Of a stretch of DNA of 9,339 bases, positions 1-9,308 are shown piece after piece. Numbering within the stretch: position 1 is the first letter of the stretch; every line of letters starts with the position of its first letter. The notes beneath the pieces were generated by a model that worked only from the letters and a program-made list of their open reading frames with translations, was not told where the DNA came from and made no database searches. Source of the stretch: Actinomycetes bacterium (GTDB lineage: Bacteria; Actinomycetota; CADDZG01; JAHWKV01); the NCBI GenBank assembly GCA_029263035.1, contig JAJCYF010000160.1, positions 1 through 9,339 of the forward strand, given 5' to 3'. Made by a program: the position numbers and the translations under genes.

Positions 1-234
1 GACGGTGGCCAGGACCCGGGCGGCCGGGTCGTAGTCGAAGTAGTGAGGCCCGGGAGAGCCCGCCCTCCCAGCCGCCGGGATCGGGCTCTGCGGGTGGGTA
101 CGGAACAATTCGGCGCGGACCTCCCGCCACCCGTCCCAAGCGGCCCGCGGATCGTTCGCTTCCCGGACCTCCCGGTAGAGGTCTGCCACGCGCCGCTTCC
201 AGTCCAGGAGCTCGAGAACGCCGGCCGGATCCAT
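1..234 (-). CDS. DUF1684-like protein, N-terminal part (runs off the left edge)
   Basis: The reverse strand from the ATG at 234-232 is open for 78 codons to the window edge. It begins MDPAGVLELLDWKRRVADLY and later contains LFRTHPQSPIP and YFDYDPAARV. A DWKRRVADLY-type start, an LFRxHPQSP motif and a YFxYDPxxR motif are, from memory, the N-terminal signature of the DUF1684 family, which has no firmly assigned function. An in-frame GTG at 243-241, three codons upstream, is an alternative start, and neither has a strong Shine-Dalgarno sequence. The start lies 28 bp after the radC stop on the same strand, so the two are probably cotranscribed. The C-terminal part, and so most of the domain, lies outside the window. 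I am fairly sure it is a real gene and less sure of the family. Confidence 0.72.
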   Translation of the reverse strand, partial: MDPAGVLELLDWKRRVADLYREVREANDPRAAWDGWREVRAELFRTHPQSPIPAAGRAGSPGPHYFDYDPAARVLATV

Positions 235-262
235 GATGGTCACAGGTTAGACCAGCAGCCCT

Positions 263-925
263 TCAGTCCATGGCGCTTCGCCACTGGCTTCCCGCGACCA
301 CGATGTGGTCCAGGAACCGCAGCCCCACCGTCGCGGCGGCCTCTTGAAGCCGCCGGGTGACCGCCCGGTCCTCGGGGCTCGGGGCCGGGTCGCCGGAGGG
401 GTGGTTGTGAGCGACCGCGAAGCCGGAACCGCCGCACCGGAGCACCGCTGATATAACGTCCCGAACCACCAGCAGGCACCGGTCGCTACTCCCCCGGGTG
501 ACCGGCATGGTGCGCAGGACCCGGTTGGCGGTGTTTGTGACGACGAGGACCACCTCCTCCTGGGGGCGTCCGGCCAGCAGCGGCTGCACGAGGGCAACCA
601 GGTCCTCGGGACTGCGGATCGTGACCGGGACCGGCCCGAAGGCGGCCCTTCGCCCCAACTCGAAGGCGGCGACCAGCCCGGCCGCCTTGGCTGAGCCCAG
701 GCTCAACATCCTCTCCAGGTCGTCGATTCCGGCTAGCGAAAGCTGGCTCAACGATCCCCAGGCCCCCAGCAGATCGGTACCGACGTCGGTTGCACTGGCA
801 CCCCGGCTGCCGGAGCGGATGACCAGCGCCAGCAGCTCCTGGTCGCTCAGCCCGCCGGGGCCCAGGCGGGCAAGCCGCTCCCGCGGGCGCTGGGAGGCAG
901 GCAGATCGGCGATACGGACGGCCAT
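263..925 (-). CDS. radC: RadC-family JAB/MPN domain protein (UPF0758)
   Basis: This is a 220-residue protein, about the usual RadC length. The N-terminal part (RPRERLARLGPGGLSDQELL, about residues 12-31) is the helix-hairpin-helix-like segment typical of the family. The C-terminal JAB/MPN metalloprotease-like domain carries an upstream acidic pair (QEEVVLVV) and the signature HNHPSGDPAPSPED, which supplies the HxH...S...D metal ligands. Despite the name, RadC proteins have no established DNA-repair role. Members occur both as housekeeping genes and on mobile or defence islands, and biochemical function is unsettled. The ATG at 925-923 (MAVRIADLP) was chosen because this is where family similarity begins. 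The frame is open to 991, but that extension (MQLPTFWS...) does not look like RadC. The minus-strand TAATGT at 941-936 could be a -10 giving a very short leader, though no good -35 goes with it. The gene is divergent from the AbiE pair. Confidence 0.9.
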   Translation of the reverse strand: MAVRIADLPASQRPRERLARLGPGGLSDQELLALVIRSGSRGASATDVGTDLLGAWGSLSQLSLAGIDDLERMLSLGSAKAAGLVAAFELGRRAAFGPVPVTIRSPEDLVALVQPLLAGRPQEEVVLVVTNTANRVLRTMPVTRGSSDRCLLVVRDVISAVLRCGGSGFAVAHNHPSGDPAPSPEDRAVTRRLQEAAATVGLRFLDHIVVAGSQWRSAMD

Positions 926-985
926 GACGCTCTGCACATTACCGGCCGGCGGTGACATTCCTGGACGGGACCAAAACGTCGGTAG

Positions 986-1015
986 TTGCATCTAATCCCC
1001 GATGTTTCGTATCAT
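986..1015 (+). promoter_or_regulatory. Candidate promoter of the abiE operon, probably leaderless
   Basis: TTGCAT at 986-991 and TATCAT at 1010-1015 are separated by 18 bp and resemble -35 and -10 elements. Transcription would begin near 1022-1023, which is the ATG of the AbiEi-like gene. No Shine-Dalgarno sequence precedes that ATG, so a leaderless mRNA is the natural reading. This is a prediction from consensus only. Confidence 0.5.
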
Positions 1016-1026
1016 CCAATAGATGC
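988..1026. repeat. Inverted repeat bracketing the abiE promoter (candidate AbiEi operator)
   Basis: GCATCT at 988-993 and its exact reverse complement AGATGC at 1021-1026 are separated by 27 bp. They overlap the putative -35 and the start codon. Inside them GATG (1001-1004) and CATC (1013-1016) form a second, shorter dyad. AbiEi antitoxins are known to repress their own operon by binding inverted repeats at the promoter, so this is the obvious place for the site. Six-base arms can arise by chance, so confidence is low. Confidence 0.3.
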
Positions 1027-1625
1027 CATCTTCCACCAAAGCTCAAGCGCTTCGCCGCATCGAGGAACTGGGCGTTGTGCGTCCCAGAGATCTGGCGGCT
1101 CACGGCGTAACGCGTTCCCAGCTCTCCCGCCTGGTGAGCGAGGGTCTCGTAAACCGCCAGGCCCGGGGGATCTACGTGGCGGCCGGCCACGAGCTCACCG
1201 CCTCCCACACTCTGGCGCTGGTGGCAAAGAGGGTGCCGGAGGCCGTCTTCTGTCTCCTCACGGCACTGCGATTCCACGAACTGACCACCCAGTCGCCGGT
1301 CGAGGCGTGGATCGCCCTGCCCGAAAAGGCCCGCCGCCCCACGCTCGACTACCCCCGGCTTCGTGTCGCTCGCTTCTCCGGGGAGGCCCTCACCGAAGGG
1401 GTCGAGGAGCACCTGGTCGAAGGCGTGAACATCCGCGTCTACTCGGCGGCTAAAACCGTCGCCGACTGCTTCAAGTACCGGAGCAAAGTGGGTATCGACG
1501 TCGCCGTCGAAGCGCTTCGGGACTACAGCCGCAAGCATCGGGGCGGCGCCGACGAACTGGCGAAATTCGCTCGCATCTGCCGGGTCACCCGGGTGATGCA
1601 GCCCTACCTGGATTCCGTCGCGTGA
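1023..1625 (+). CDS. abiEi: AbiEi-like type IV antitoxin / transcriptional repressor
   Basis: This is a 200-residue protein. The first ~60 residues form a winged helix-turn-helix of the AbiEi N-terminal type (ALRRIEELGVVRPRDLAAHG, then SQLSRLVSEGLVNR and a GIYV wing). This domain binds DNA in characterised AbiEi proteins. The rest (ALRFHELTTQSP, VYSAAKTVADCFKYRSKVG, VAVEALRDY) matches the AbiEi C-terminal antitoxicity domain by pattern, including the recurrent 'AKTVADCFK' segment. In type IV systems the antitoxin counteracts the toxin's effect without needing to form a stable protein complex, and it autorepresses the operon. The ATG at 1023 is chosen because the protein begins directly with the helix-turn-helix and sits at the predicted transcription start. 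The stop overlaps the toxin start in a GTGA arrangement (1622-1625), implying translational coupling. Length fits the shorter AbiEi members. Confidence 0.88.
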   Translation: MPSSTKAQALRRIEELGVVRPRDLAAHGVTRSQLSRLVSEGLVNRQARGIYVAAGHELTASHTLALVAKRVPEAVFCLLTALRFHELTTQSPVEAWIALPEKARRPTLDYPRLRVARFSGEALTEGVEEHLVEGVNIRVYSAAKTVADCFKYRSKVGIDVAVEALRDYSRKHRGGADELAKFARICRVTRVMQPYLDSVA

Positions 1626-2542
1626 CCGGCAAGAACCTCGCCGCCTCCGTCGCCGCACGTCTGCTGAACCAGGCCAAGCAGACCGGTGCCGACTACCAGA
1701 CCCTGCTGACCAGCTACGGTCTGGAGCGGTTTCTGTACCGGCTGAGCGTTTCCGGGCTGCAGGACCGCTTCGTCCTGAAGGGTGCAATGCTTCTGCGCCT
1801 TTGGTCGGACCAGCCCTATCGGGCAACCCGCGACCTGGATCTTCTGCGTCGGGGCGAAGGCAGCTTCGCAGCTATTCGGGCCGACCTGGCCGCGATAGTC
1901 GGAACCGAGGTCCCGCCGGACGCAGTCGTGTTCGACAGCGATCAACTCACGGTGGAGGCGATCCGGGCGGAGGACGAGTCCGCCGGCACGAGGGCGACGA
2001 TCCCCGCCGGAATCGGCACGGCCAAGCTGAAGCTCCAGATAGACATGGGGCTGGGGGACGCCGTCTGGCCGCCACCGCAGCACCGCACCTACCCCACCAT
2101 GCTCGACATGCCCGCTCCCCAGATCTTTGCCTATCCCCCCGAGGCGGTGGTCGCCGAGAAGCTGGAGGCCATGATCGTACTTGGCGACCGAAACAGCCGG
2201 ATCAAGGACTTCTTCGATCTGCACTTTCTTGCCGGCCGGTTTGCATTCGACCGCAGGACGCTGGTTGAGGCCGTGAGGCTGACATTCGGCCGCCGGGATA
2301 CACCGATCCCCGCCGGCGACCCGATCGGCCTCACCCCGGCCTATTGGGATAACCCCACCCGGCCGGCGCAGATCCGGGCCTTCACACGCCGGGCCGGTAT
2401 CGACGCACCCCCTAAGCCGGCCGAAGGTTTCACCGAGCTCCTGCACGCCTTTCTGGCGCCGGTCCTGGATGACCTGCGAGCGGGAACTTCGGTAGAGGGC
2501 ACCTGGTCCCCCGGAGGCCCCTGGCGTCCTTCGGCGTTGTAG
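1622..2542 (+). CDS. abiEii: AbiEii-family nucleotidyltransferase toxin
   Basis: This is a 306-residue protein of the AbiEii/AbiGii nucleotidyltransferase-like toxin family. Visible motifs, in order: FVLKGAMLL with K53-G54 (the family's glycine motif), TRDLDLL with the metal-binding pair D71 and D73, AEKLEAM around E179-K180, and KDFFDL (K195-L200). These match the four conserved motifs used to define the family. Characterised relatives (S. agalactiae AbiEii, mycobacterial MenT) are bacteriostatic; MenT toxins add nucleotides to the tRNA acceptor end. The substrate here is unknown. The start is GTG at 1622, overlapping the antitoxin stop by 4 nt, with no clear Shine-Dalgarno sequence. This supports coupled translation and keeps toxin below antitoxin. 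The motif residues are intact, so the gene looks active. The second small residue of the glycine motif is Ala rather than Gly/Ser, which I believe is common in one AbiEii branch. Confidence 0.9.
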   Translation: MTGKNLAASVAARLLNQAKQTGADYQTLLTSYGLERFLYRLSVSGLQDRFVLKGAMLLRLWSDQPYRATRDLDLLRRGEGSFAAIRADLAAIVGTEVPPDAVVFDSDQLTVEAIRAEDESAGTRATIPAGIGTAKLKLQIDMGLGDAVWPPPQHRTYPTMLDMPAPQIFAYPPEAVVAEKLEAMIVLGDRNSRIKDFFDLHFLAGRFAFDRRTLVEAVRLTFGRRDTPIPAGDPIGLTPAYWDNPTRPAQIRAFTRRAGIDAPPKPAEGFTELLHAFLAPVLDDLRAGTSVEGTWSPGGPWRPSAL

Positions 2543-2564
2543 TTCGGGCCCTCCCCCGTACACT
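2537..2564 (+). promoter_or_regulatory. Candidate promoter for hsdM-hsdS
   Basis: TTGTAG at 2537-2542 and TACACT at 2559-2564 are spaced by 16 bp, upstream of a 68-bp intergenic stretch. The -35 overlaps the last codons of abiEii. Transcription would start near 2571, leaving a leader of about 40 nt with a weak ribosome site GAGAAG (2600-2605) 5 nt before the hsdM ATG. Read-through from the AbiE pair is also possible, since no terminator hairpin with a U-tract is visible between them. Confidence 0.35.
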
Positions 2565-2610
2565 GAACGGATCTGAGGACTGCGGGGAGCAAGTGAGATG
2601 AGAAGTACCC

Positions 2611-4197
2611 ATGGCAAAGGCTAGCGGCGGCAAGAAGGCCGGTAAAACGGAAAAGAACGGTGCCACCGTCGGCTACGAGGCGCAGCTTTGGCTGATGGCA
2701 GACGCCCTGCGGGGCAGCATGGACGCGGGCGAGTACAAGCACGTGGTCCTGGGCCTCATCTTCCTCAAGTACATCTCCGACGCCTTCGAGGAACAGCACG
2801 ACCGTCTGGTGGCCGACCCGAACGCCGACGCCGAGGACCCGGACGAGTACCGGGCCAAAAGCATCTTCTGGGTACCGCCCGAGGCACGCTGGCACCACCT
2901 CAAGGCTCAGGCCAAGCAGCCCACCATCGGCAAGCTGGTGGACGACGCCATGACCGGCATCGAGCGGGACAACGACTCGCTGAAAGGCGTCCTCCCGAAA
3001 GACTACGCCCGCCCGGCGCTGGACAAGACCCGCCTCGGCCAGTTGATCGACCAGATCAGCAACATCCGGGTCGGCGACGAGGAGTCTCAGGCCAAGGACG
3101 TGCTCGGCCGGGTCTACGAGTACTTCCTCTCGCAGTTCGCCACCAAGGAAGGCAAAAAGGGCGGCGAGTTCTACACTCCCCGCTCGGTGGTCCGGCTGCT
3201 GGTAGAGATGCTCGAGCCCTACCGGGGACGGGTCTACGACCCCTGCTGCGGCTCGTCCGGCATGTTCGTGCAGTCGGTGGAGTTCATCCAAGCCCACTCG
3301 AACGGCAACGGCAACGGAGGCAAGGCCAAAGCGGACATTTCGATTTACGGTCAGGAGTCCAACTACACCACCTGGCGCCTGGCGAAGATGAACTTGGCGA
3401 TCCGGGGCATCGACAGCGGTCAGATCGCACAGGGCGACACCTTCCACAACGACCGACACCCGGACCTCAAGGCCGACTTCATCCTGGCCAACCCGCCGTT
3501 CAACGTGTCCGACTGGGGCGGCGAGCGCCTGACCGGCGATCAGCGATGGAAGTTCGGTGTGCCGCCCAAAGGCAACGCCAACTTCGCCTGGGTTCAGCAC
3601 ATCGCCTACCATCTGGCGCCGGCAGGCGTAGCCGGTTTCGTCCTGGCCAACGGTTCGATGTCGTCCAACCAGTCCGGTGAAGGCGAGATCCGCAAGAACC
3701 TGATCGAGGCGGATTTGGTCGACTGCATGGTGGCAATGCCGGGCCAGCTGTTCTATTCCACCCAGATCCCCGTCTGCCTGTGGTTCCTGGCCCGCGACCG
3801 CCGTAACGGCAAGTTCCGGGACCGCCGGGGCGAGGTGCTGTTCATAGATGCCCGCAAGATGGGCCGTCTGGTGGACCGCACCCACCGGGAGTTGGCAGAC
3901 GAGGACATAGCAAAAATCGCCGGTACCTACCACGCCTGGCGAGGCGAGAAGGAAGCCGGCGATTACGCCGACGTGCCGGGCTTCTGCAAGGCAGCCCCGC
4001 TGGAGGAGATCCGAAAGCACGGCCACGTTCTAACCCCGGGCCGCTACGTAGGAGCGGCGGCCCAGGAGGACGACGGCGAGCCGTTCGAAGAAAAGATGCG
4101 GCGGCTGGTAGCCGAGTTGCGGGAGCAACAGGCCGAGGCAGCAAAGCTGGATGCGGCGATTGCCAACAACCTGAAGGAGCTCGGGTTTGGTGAGTGA
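2611..4197 (+). CDS. hsdM: Type I restriction-modification methyltransferase subunit HsdM
   Basis: This 528-residue N6-adenine DNA methyltransferase forms the HsdM2-HsdS modification complex and, with HsdR, the restriction complex. Residues ~18-160 are the helical HsdM N-terminal domain (AQLWLMADALRGSMDAGEYK, VVLGLIFLKYISDAF). The catalytic domain follows, with GGEFYTP at 184-190, the AdoMet-binding motif I DPCCGSSGM at 210-218, and the catalytic motif IV NPPF at 294-297. The C-terminal ~40 residues (EEKMRRLVAELREQQAEAAK) are a predicted coiled helix, as in HsdMs that pack against HsdS. Length is normal and all key residues are present, so the enzyme should be active. A short NGNGNGG loop near residues 231-237, encoded by an imperfect hexanucleotide repeat, is the only oddity. 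The 3' end overlaps the hsdS start, so the two are translated together. Confidence 0.96.
   Translation: MAKASGGKKAGKTEKNGATVGYEAQLWLMADALRGSMDAGEYKHVVLGLIFLKYISDAFEEQHDRLVADPNADAEDPDEYRAKSIFWVPPEARWHHLKAQAKQPTIGKLVDDAMTGIERDNDSLKGVLPKDYARPALDKTRLGQLIDQISNIRVGDEESQAKDVLGRVYEYFLSQFATKEGKKGGEFYTPRSVVRLLVEMLEPYRGRVYDPCCGSSGMFVQSVEFIQAHSNGNGNGGKAKADISIYGQESNYTTWRLAKMNLAIRGIDSGQIAQGDTFHNDRHPDLKADFILANPPFNVSDWGGERLTGDQRWKFGVPPKGNANFAWVQHIAYHLAPAGVAGFVLANGSMSSNQSGEGEIRKNLIEADLVDCMVAMPGQLFYSTQIPVCLWFLARDRRNGKFRDRRGEVLFIDARKMGRLVDRTHRELADEDIAKIAGTYHAWRGEKEAGDYADVPGFCKAAPLEEIRKHGHVLTPGRYVGAAAQEDDGEPFEEKMRRLVAELREQQAEAAKLDAAIANNLKELGFGE
4174..4179 (+). promoter_or_regulatory. Shine-Dalgarno of hsdS inside the hsdM 3' end
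   Basis: AAGGAG lies within the last codons of hsdM, 7 nt before TTG 4187 and 10 nt before GTG 4190. It supports a start for HsdS here, overlapping the hsdM stop at 4195-4197, but cannot separate the two adjacent in-frame candidates. Confidence 0.7.
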
Positions 4198-5401
4198 ATG
4201 GCTTGAGACAACGATCGGTGAGCAAGCGACACTTCAGCGTGGCATAGACATTACGAAGGCTACACAGCGCGAGGGAGCGATTCCGGTGATTTCCTCTGGA
4301 GGCGTTTCCAGCTTCCACGATGAAGCGGCGGTGGCCGGACCGGGCGTTGTGTTAGGTCGTAAGGGAGTTGTTGGTAGCGTCTGGTTCATTAGGGGTGACT
4401 TCTGGCCGCATGACACGACACTGTGGGTCAAAGACTTTCACGGCAATGACCGCCGGTTCGTCTATTACTTCTTTAAGTGGATGGCCTCTCGCATCGCCAC
4501 GATGGACGTGGGTTCCGCAAACCCAACCCTGAACCGCAATCACGTCCATCCCATTGCCGTTAGTTGGCCCCCGCTCGGTCAACAAAGGGCAATTGCTCGC
4601 CTCCTCGGCACCCTGGACGACAAGATCGAACTGAACCGGCGGATGAGCGAGACCCTGGAGGCGATGGCGCGGGCGCTCTTCAAGTCGTGGTTCGTGGACT
4701 TCGACCCCGTCCGAGCCAAGGCCGAAGGTCGCGACCCGGGCCTTCCCCAGCCCCTCGCCGACCTCTTCCCCGCCCGCCTCGTGGACTCCGAACTCGGTGA
4801 AATCCCGGAGGGATGGGGGACAACCCCATTGGCCCGTTTCCTAAAGGAATCTAAGACAAGGGTGGGGGAGATCGAGGTGCCGGAATACTCCTCCACAAAT
4901 ACAGGATTGGAATTGAGGACCAAGAGGTTCACCAAGAAGCTGTCAGTTTCCAATACTGGCAACAAGCTGATTCGAGAAGGATTCATGGTATTCGGACTAA
5001 GTCGACGGGTGCTCAACTTTGGCCTAATGCGCGAGAAGATTGGCAGCGTTAGTGCGGCCTATAAGGTTTTTGAGGTGGACAGCGGAATTGTTTACCCAGA
5101 CTTTCTCGAGCGAATGATGCGAGCGGAAGCAGATTACTTCTATAACGCTGTTTCGGCGAGCTCGCGAGAAGGTCAGTCAGTTTCAAGCGAAGGACTTAAA
5201 CACCTCATGATTGTGTTGCCTCCGCTCGCCGTTCAGAACACCTTCTATCTGCATATCGACTCACTCTCCGCTCGCATAGAAGCTTGTCGAGCGGAAGCCA
5301 GTGTACTTACCAGCTTGCGCGACACTCTTTTGGCCCCGCTGACCTCAGGCGAATTGAGAATAGAAGAGGCGGAGCGCTTCCTCGGAGCAGAGACAGCTTA
5401 A
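4187..5401 (+). CDS. hsdS: Type I restriction-modification specificity subunit HsdS
   Basis: This is a ~404-residue specificity subunit with the standard two-half architecture. TRD1 spans about residues 1-128 and includes GRKGVVGSVWFIRGDFWPHD, a common TRD pattern. The central conserved region is about 130-210 (LGQQRAIARLLGTLDDKIEL, FKSWFVDFDPVRAKAEGRDP, ending GEIPEGW). TRD2 is about 211-343. The distal conserved region is 344-404 (LPPLAVQN..., then LRDTLLAPLTSGELRIEEAE). Each TRD reads one half of a bipartite DNA site; which bases cannot be read from sequence alone. The start is TTG 4187 or GTG 4190, both served by AAGGAG at 4174-4179 and overlapping hsdM. Base composition is uneven: the central region is very GC-rich (about 72% in 4741-4800), while TRD2 is far lower (about 47% in 4921-4980), consistent with domain exchange. 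The frame is intact. Confidence 0.95.
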   Translation: MVSEWLETTIGEQATLQRGIDITKATQREGAIPVISSGGVSSFHDEAAVAGPGVVLGRKGVVGSVWFIRGDFWPHDTTLWVKDFHGNDRRFVYYFFKWMASRIATMDVGSANPTLNRNHVHPIAVSWPPLGQQRAIARLLGTLDDKIELNRRMSETLEAMARALFKSWFVDFDPVRAKAEGRDPGLPQPLADLFPARLVDSELGEIPEGWGTTPLARFLKESKTRVGEIEVPEYSSTNTGLELRTKRFTKKLSVSNTGNKLIREGFMVFGLSRRVLNFGLMREKIGSVSAAYKVFEVDSGIVYPDFLERMMRAEADYFYNAVSASSREGQSVSSEGLKHLMIVLPPLAVQNTFYLHIDSLSARIEACRAEASVLTSLRDTLLAPLTSGELRIEEAERFLGAETA

Positions 5402-5422
5402 ATACGGCGCCTCCTCGCTCAT

Positions 5423-5806
5423 TTACCACTCAGCCAGCGTGCAATTTGCCAGGATGTTCGAGTCTTTCGTAAGTAGAGAGCTGTTGGCCCCTATGGCGTC
5501 GCCCACGATCAGCCGGTCGAACGGGTCCCTAGTCCAATTCAGCGGGATCGCCGCCGCTACCACCGAGGCCAGTGTCTGAGTTGAATGCTGGAGGCCGATG
5601 CGCTCCTTGAGGTCTGCGACGATTGTCGATCCAGGCACCCGTAGCTTTCCCACCTCGAACAGGTAAGTCAATTCCAGGTCAACAATCGGGCTGACGATCA
5701 GATCCTCTGCGGCGAGAAGTTCGGCCGCTCTCGGCGAAAAACGCTCGAACTCCCCACTGTAGAGCCAAACGACGACATGGGTATCGAGCCGAATCAGGGT
5801 TTCCAC
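5423..5806 (-). CDS. VapC-like PIN-domain ribonuclease toxin
   Basis: This is a 127-residue single-domain PIN protein. The acidic active-site residues are all present: D8 in RLDTHVVVWLY, E45 in VDLELTYLFEVG, D94 and D97 in TRDPFDRLIVGDA, and D115 in LLTKDSNI. PIN toxins of VapBC-type modules are metal-dependent RNases that cut tRNA or rRNA when the antitoxin is lost. The RNA target here is unknown. The start is GTG at 5806-5804, inside the antitoxin gene; the overlap is 13 bp (5794-5806), so translation is coupled. The gene converges on hsdS with 21 bp between the two stop codons and no clear terminator hairpin. Composition is less GC-rich than the flanking hsd genes, suggesting the pair was acquired separately. 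Length is typical of VapC. Confidence 0.92.
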   Translation of the reverse strand: METLIRLDTHVVVWLYSGEFERFSPRAAELLAAEDLIVSPIVDLELTYLFEVGKLRVPGSTIVADLKERIGLQHSTQTLASVVAAAIPLNWTRDPFDRLIVGDAIGANSSLLTKDSNILANCTLAEW

Positions 5807-6018
5807 TCCGACGACCAGTCCATGTGCACTAGATCCTCAGGATCTCCCACCACGACATCCGGCCGGCGGACGAGTTTGCTCATCCGCCCCGGAACATCCG
5901 GAGCAACAATAAGGAGCTTTCGACCGTTTCGGTCAACCTCGAGAGGAGTGCCAGTCGCCAACACTTCATCGAGCAGTCGGTAGATGTTCTCTCGCAGTTT
6001 GGATACCGAAATGCCCAT
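5794..6018 (-). CDS. Phd/YefM-like antitoxin of the PIN toxin
   Basis: This is a 74-residue protein beginning MGISVSKLRENIYRLLDEVL, followed by ATGTPLEVDRNGRKLLIVAP. The 'SVSKLRENIYRLLDEV...G.P.EV.R.GRKL' pattern is that of Phd/YefM antitoxins, whose N-terminal fold binds operator DNA. The C-terminal tail (about residues 45-74: GRMSKLVRRPDVVVGD...) would wrap the toxin. The ATG at 6018-6016 is chosen because family similarity begins exactly there. The frame is open 71 codons further upstream, but that stretch crosses the palindromic control region and the hsdR start and resembles no protein I know. No good Shine-Dalgarno sequence is visible. TATTTT on the minus strand (6040-6035) could be a -10 giving a ~10-nt leader. 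The gene precedes and overlaps the toxin, the usual order for self-regulated modules. Confidence 0.87.
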   Translation of the reverse strand: MGISVSKLRENIYRLLDEVLATGTPLEVDRNGRKLLIVAPDVPGRMSKLVRRPDVVVGDPEDLVHMDWSSEWKP

Positions 6019-6040
6019 GTGCTTGATGGTAGCAAAAATA

Positions 6041-6072
6041 CCGTACGACTGTACTAGTACATTACGTACGTA
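6041..6072. promoter_or_regulatory. Palindrome cluster upstream of the antitoxin
   Basis: There are two perfect 10-bp palindromes, GTACTAGTAC (6051-6060) and TACGTACGTA (6063-6072). The first is also the centre of a longer imperfect dyad: CGTACGACT on its left is matched on its right by ATTACGTACG, allowing one inserted base. This sits 33-54 bp upstream of the antitoxin ATG and is AT-richer than the surroundings (27 of 60 G+C in 6001-6060). It is a likely dimer-binding site for the Phd-like protein, placed where it would cover the toxin-antitoxin promoter. Confidence 0.5.
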
Positions 6073-6120
6073 CGACTCGATTCGGTTGACAATGGACAAC
6101 CACACATGGAGCGTACGACT
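6042..6120. repeat. Three exact CGTACGACT direct repeats (candidate operator array)
   Basis: CGTACGACT occurs at 6042-6050, 6069-6077 and 6112-6120, with starts 27 and 43 bp apart. The second and third copies share a tenth base (C). Each contains the palindrome CGTACG. They lie between the antitoxin start and the hsdR start. The last copy sits directly between the ribosome site (6108-6111) and start (6122) of the small leader frame before hsdR. Repeated sites upstream of a Phd/VapB-type antitoxin are usually its operators; that role is inferred. Confidence 0.6.
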
Positions 6121-6121
6121 C

Positions 6122-6153
6122 ATGAACACCTCGTACTGTAGACGAATCCAGCG

Positions 6154-6157
<4 letters not shown>
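6122..6157 (+). CDS. Possible 11-codon leader ORF coupled to hsdR
   Basis: ATG at 6122 opens a frame encoding MNTSYCRRIQR and ends at TGA 6155-6157. That stop overlaps the TTG start of hsdR (6154-6156) in a TTGA arrangement. GGAG at 6108-6111 is a good ribosome site for this ATG (10 nt spacing), whereas no comparable site precedes the hsdR TTG. Ribosomes that finish the leader could therefore restart on hsdR. The peptide resembles nothing I recognise, and it may be only a translation device. An alternative is that a frameshift has separated hsdR from an original ATG start. Confidence 0.35.
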
Positions 6158-9288
<3,131 letters not shown>

Positions 9289-9308
9289 CCGACCCTCTCC
9301 CCCTCTCG

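Noticed and set aside
926..991. A 22-codon N-terminal extension of RadC
   Set aside because: It is unlike RadC N-termini and occupies the divergent promoter region; the ATG at 925 fits the family length.
2551..2589. Inverted repeat CTCCCCCG / CGGGGAG between abiEii and hsdM as a terminator
   Set aside because: The arms pair only with a bulge, the loop is 24 nt, and no U-tract follows. It also overlaps the proposed promoter.
1604..2617. A 337-codon open frame on the minus strand opposite abiEii
   Set aside because: It is fully antisense to a gene with intact AbiEii motifs, and its product is low-complexity and Arg/Gly-rich.
2341..4026. A 561-codon open frame on the minus strand opposite hsdM
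   Set aside because: It lies entirely antisense to hsdM and the abiEii end. Its product is compositionally odd (V, H, G-rich) with no recognisable domain. It is a normal by-product of GC-rich codon bias on the other strand.
5402..5422. Bidirectional terminator between the converging hsdS and PIN toxin genes
   Set aside because: Only the short GGCGCC palindrome is present. No stem with a U-run could be found on either strand.
6086..6120. TTGACA at 6086-6091 as the -35 of an hsdR promoter
   Set aside because: No acceptable -10 occurs at 16-18 bp. The nearest TA-containing candidate, TACGAC at 6114-6119, is 22 bp away. It is kept as a note in the hsdR entry, not as a feature.
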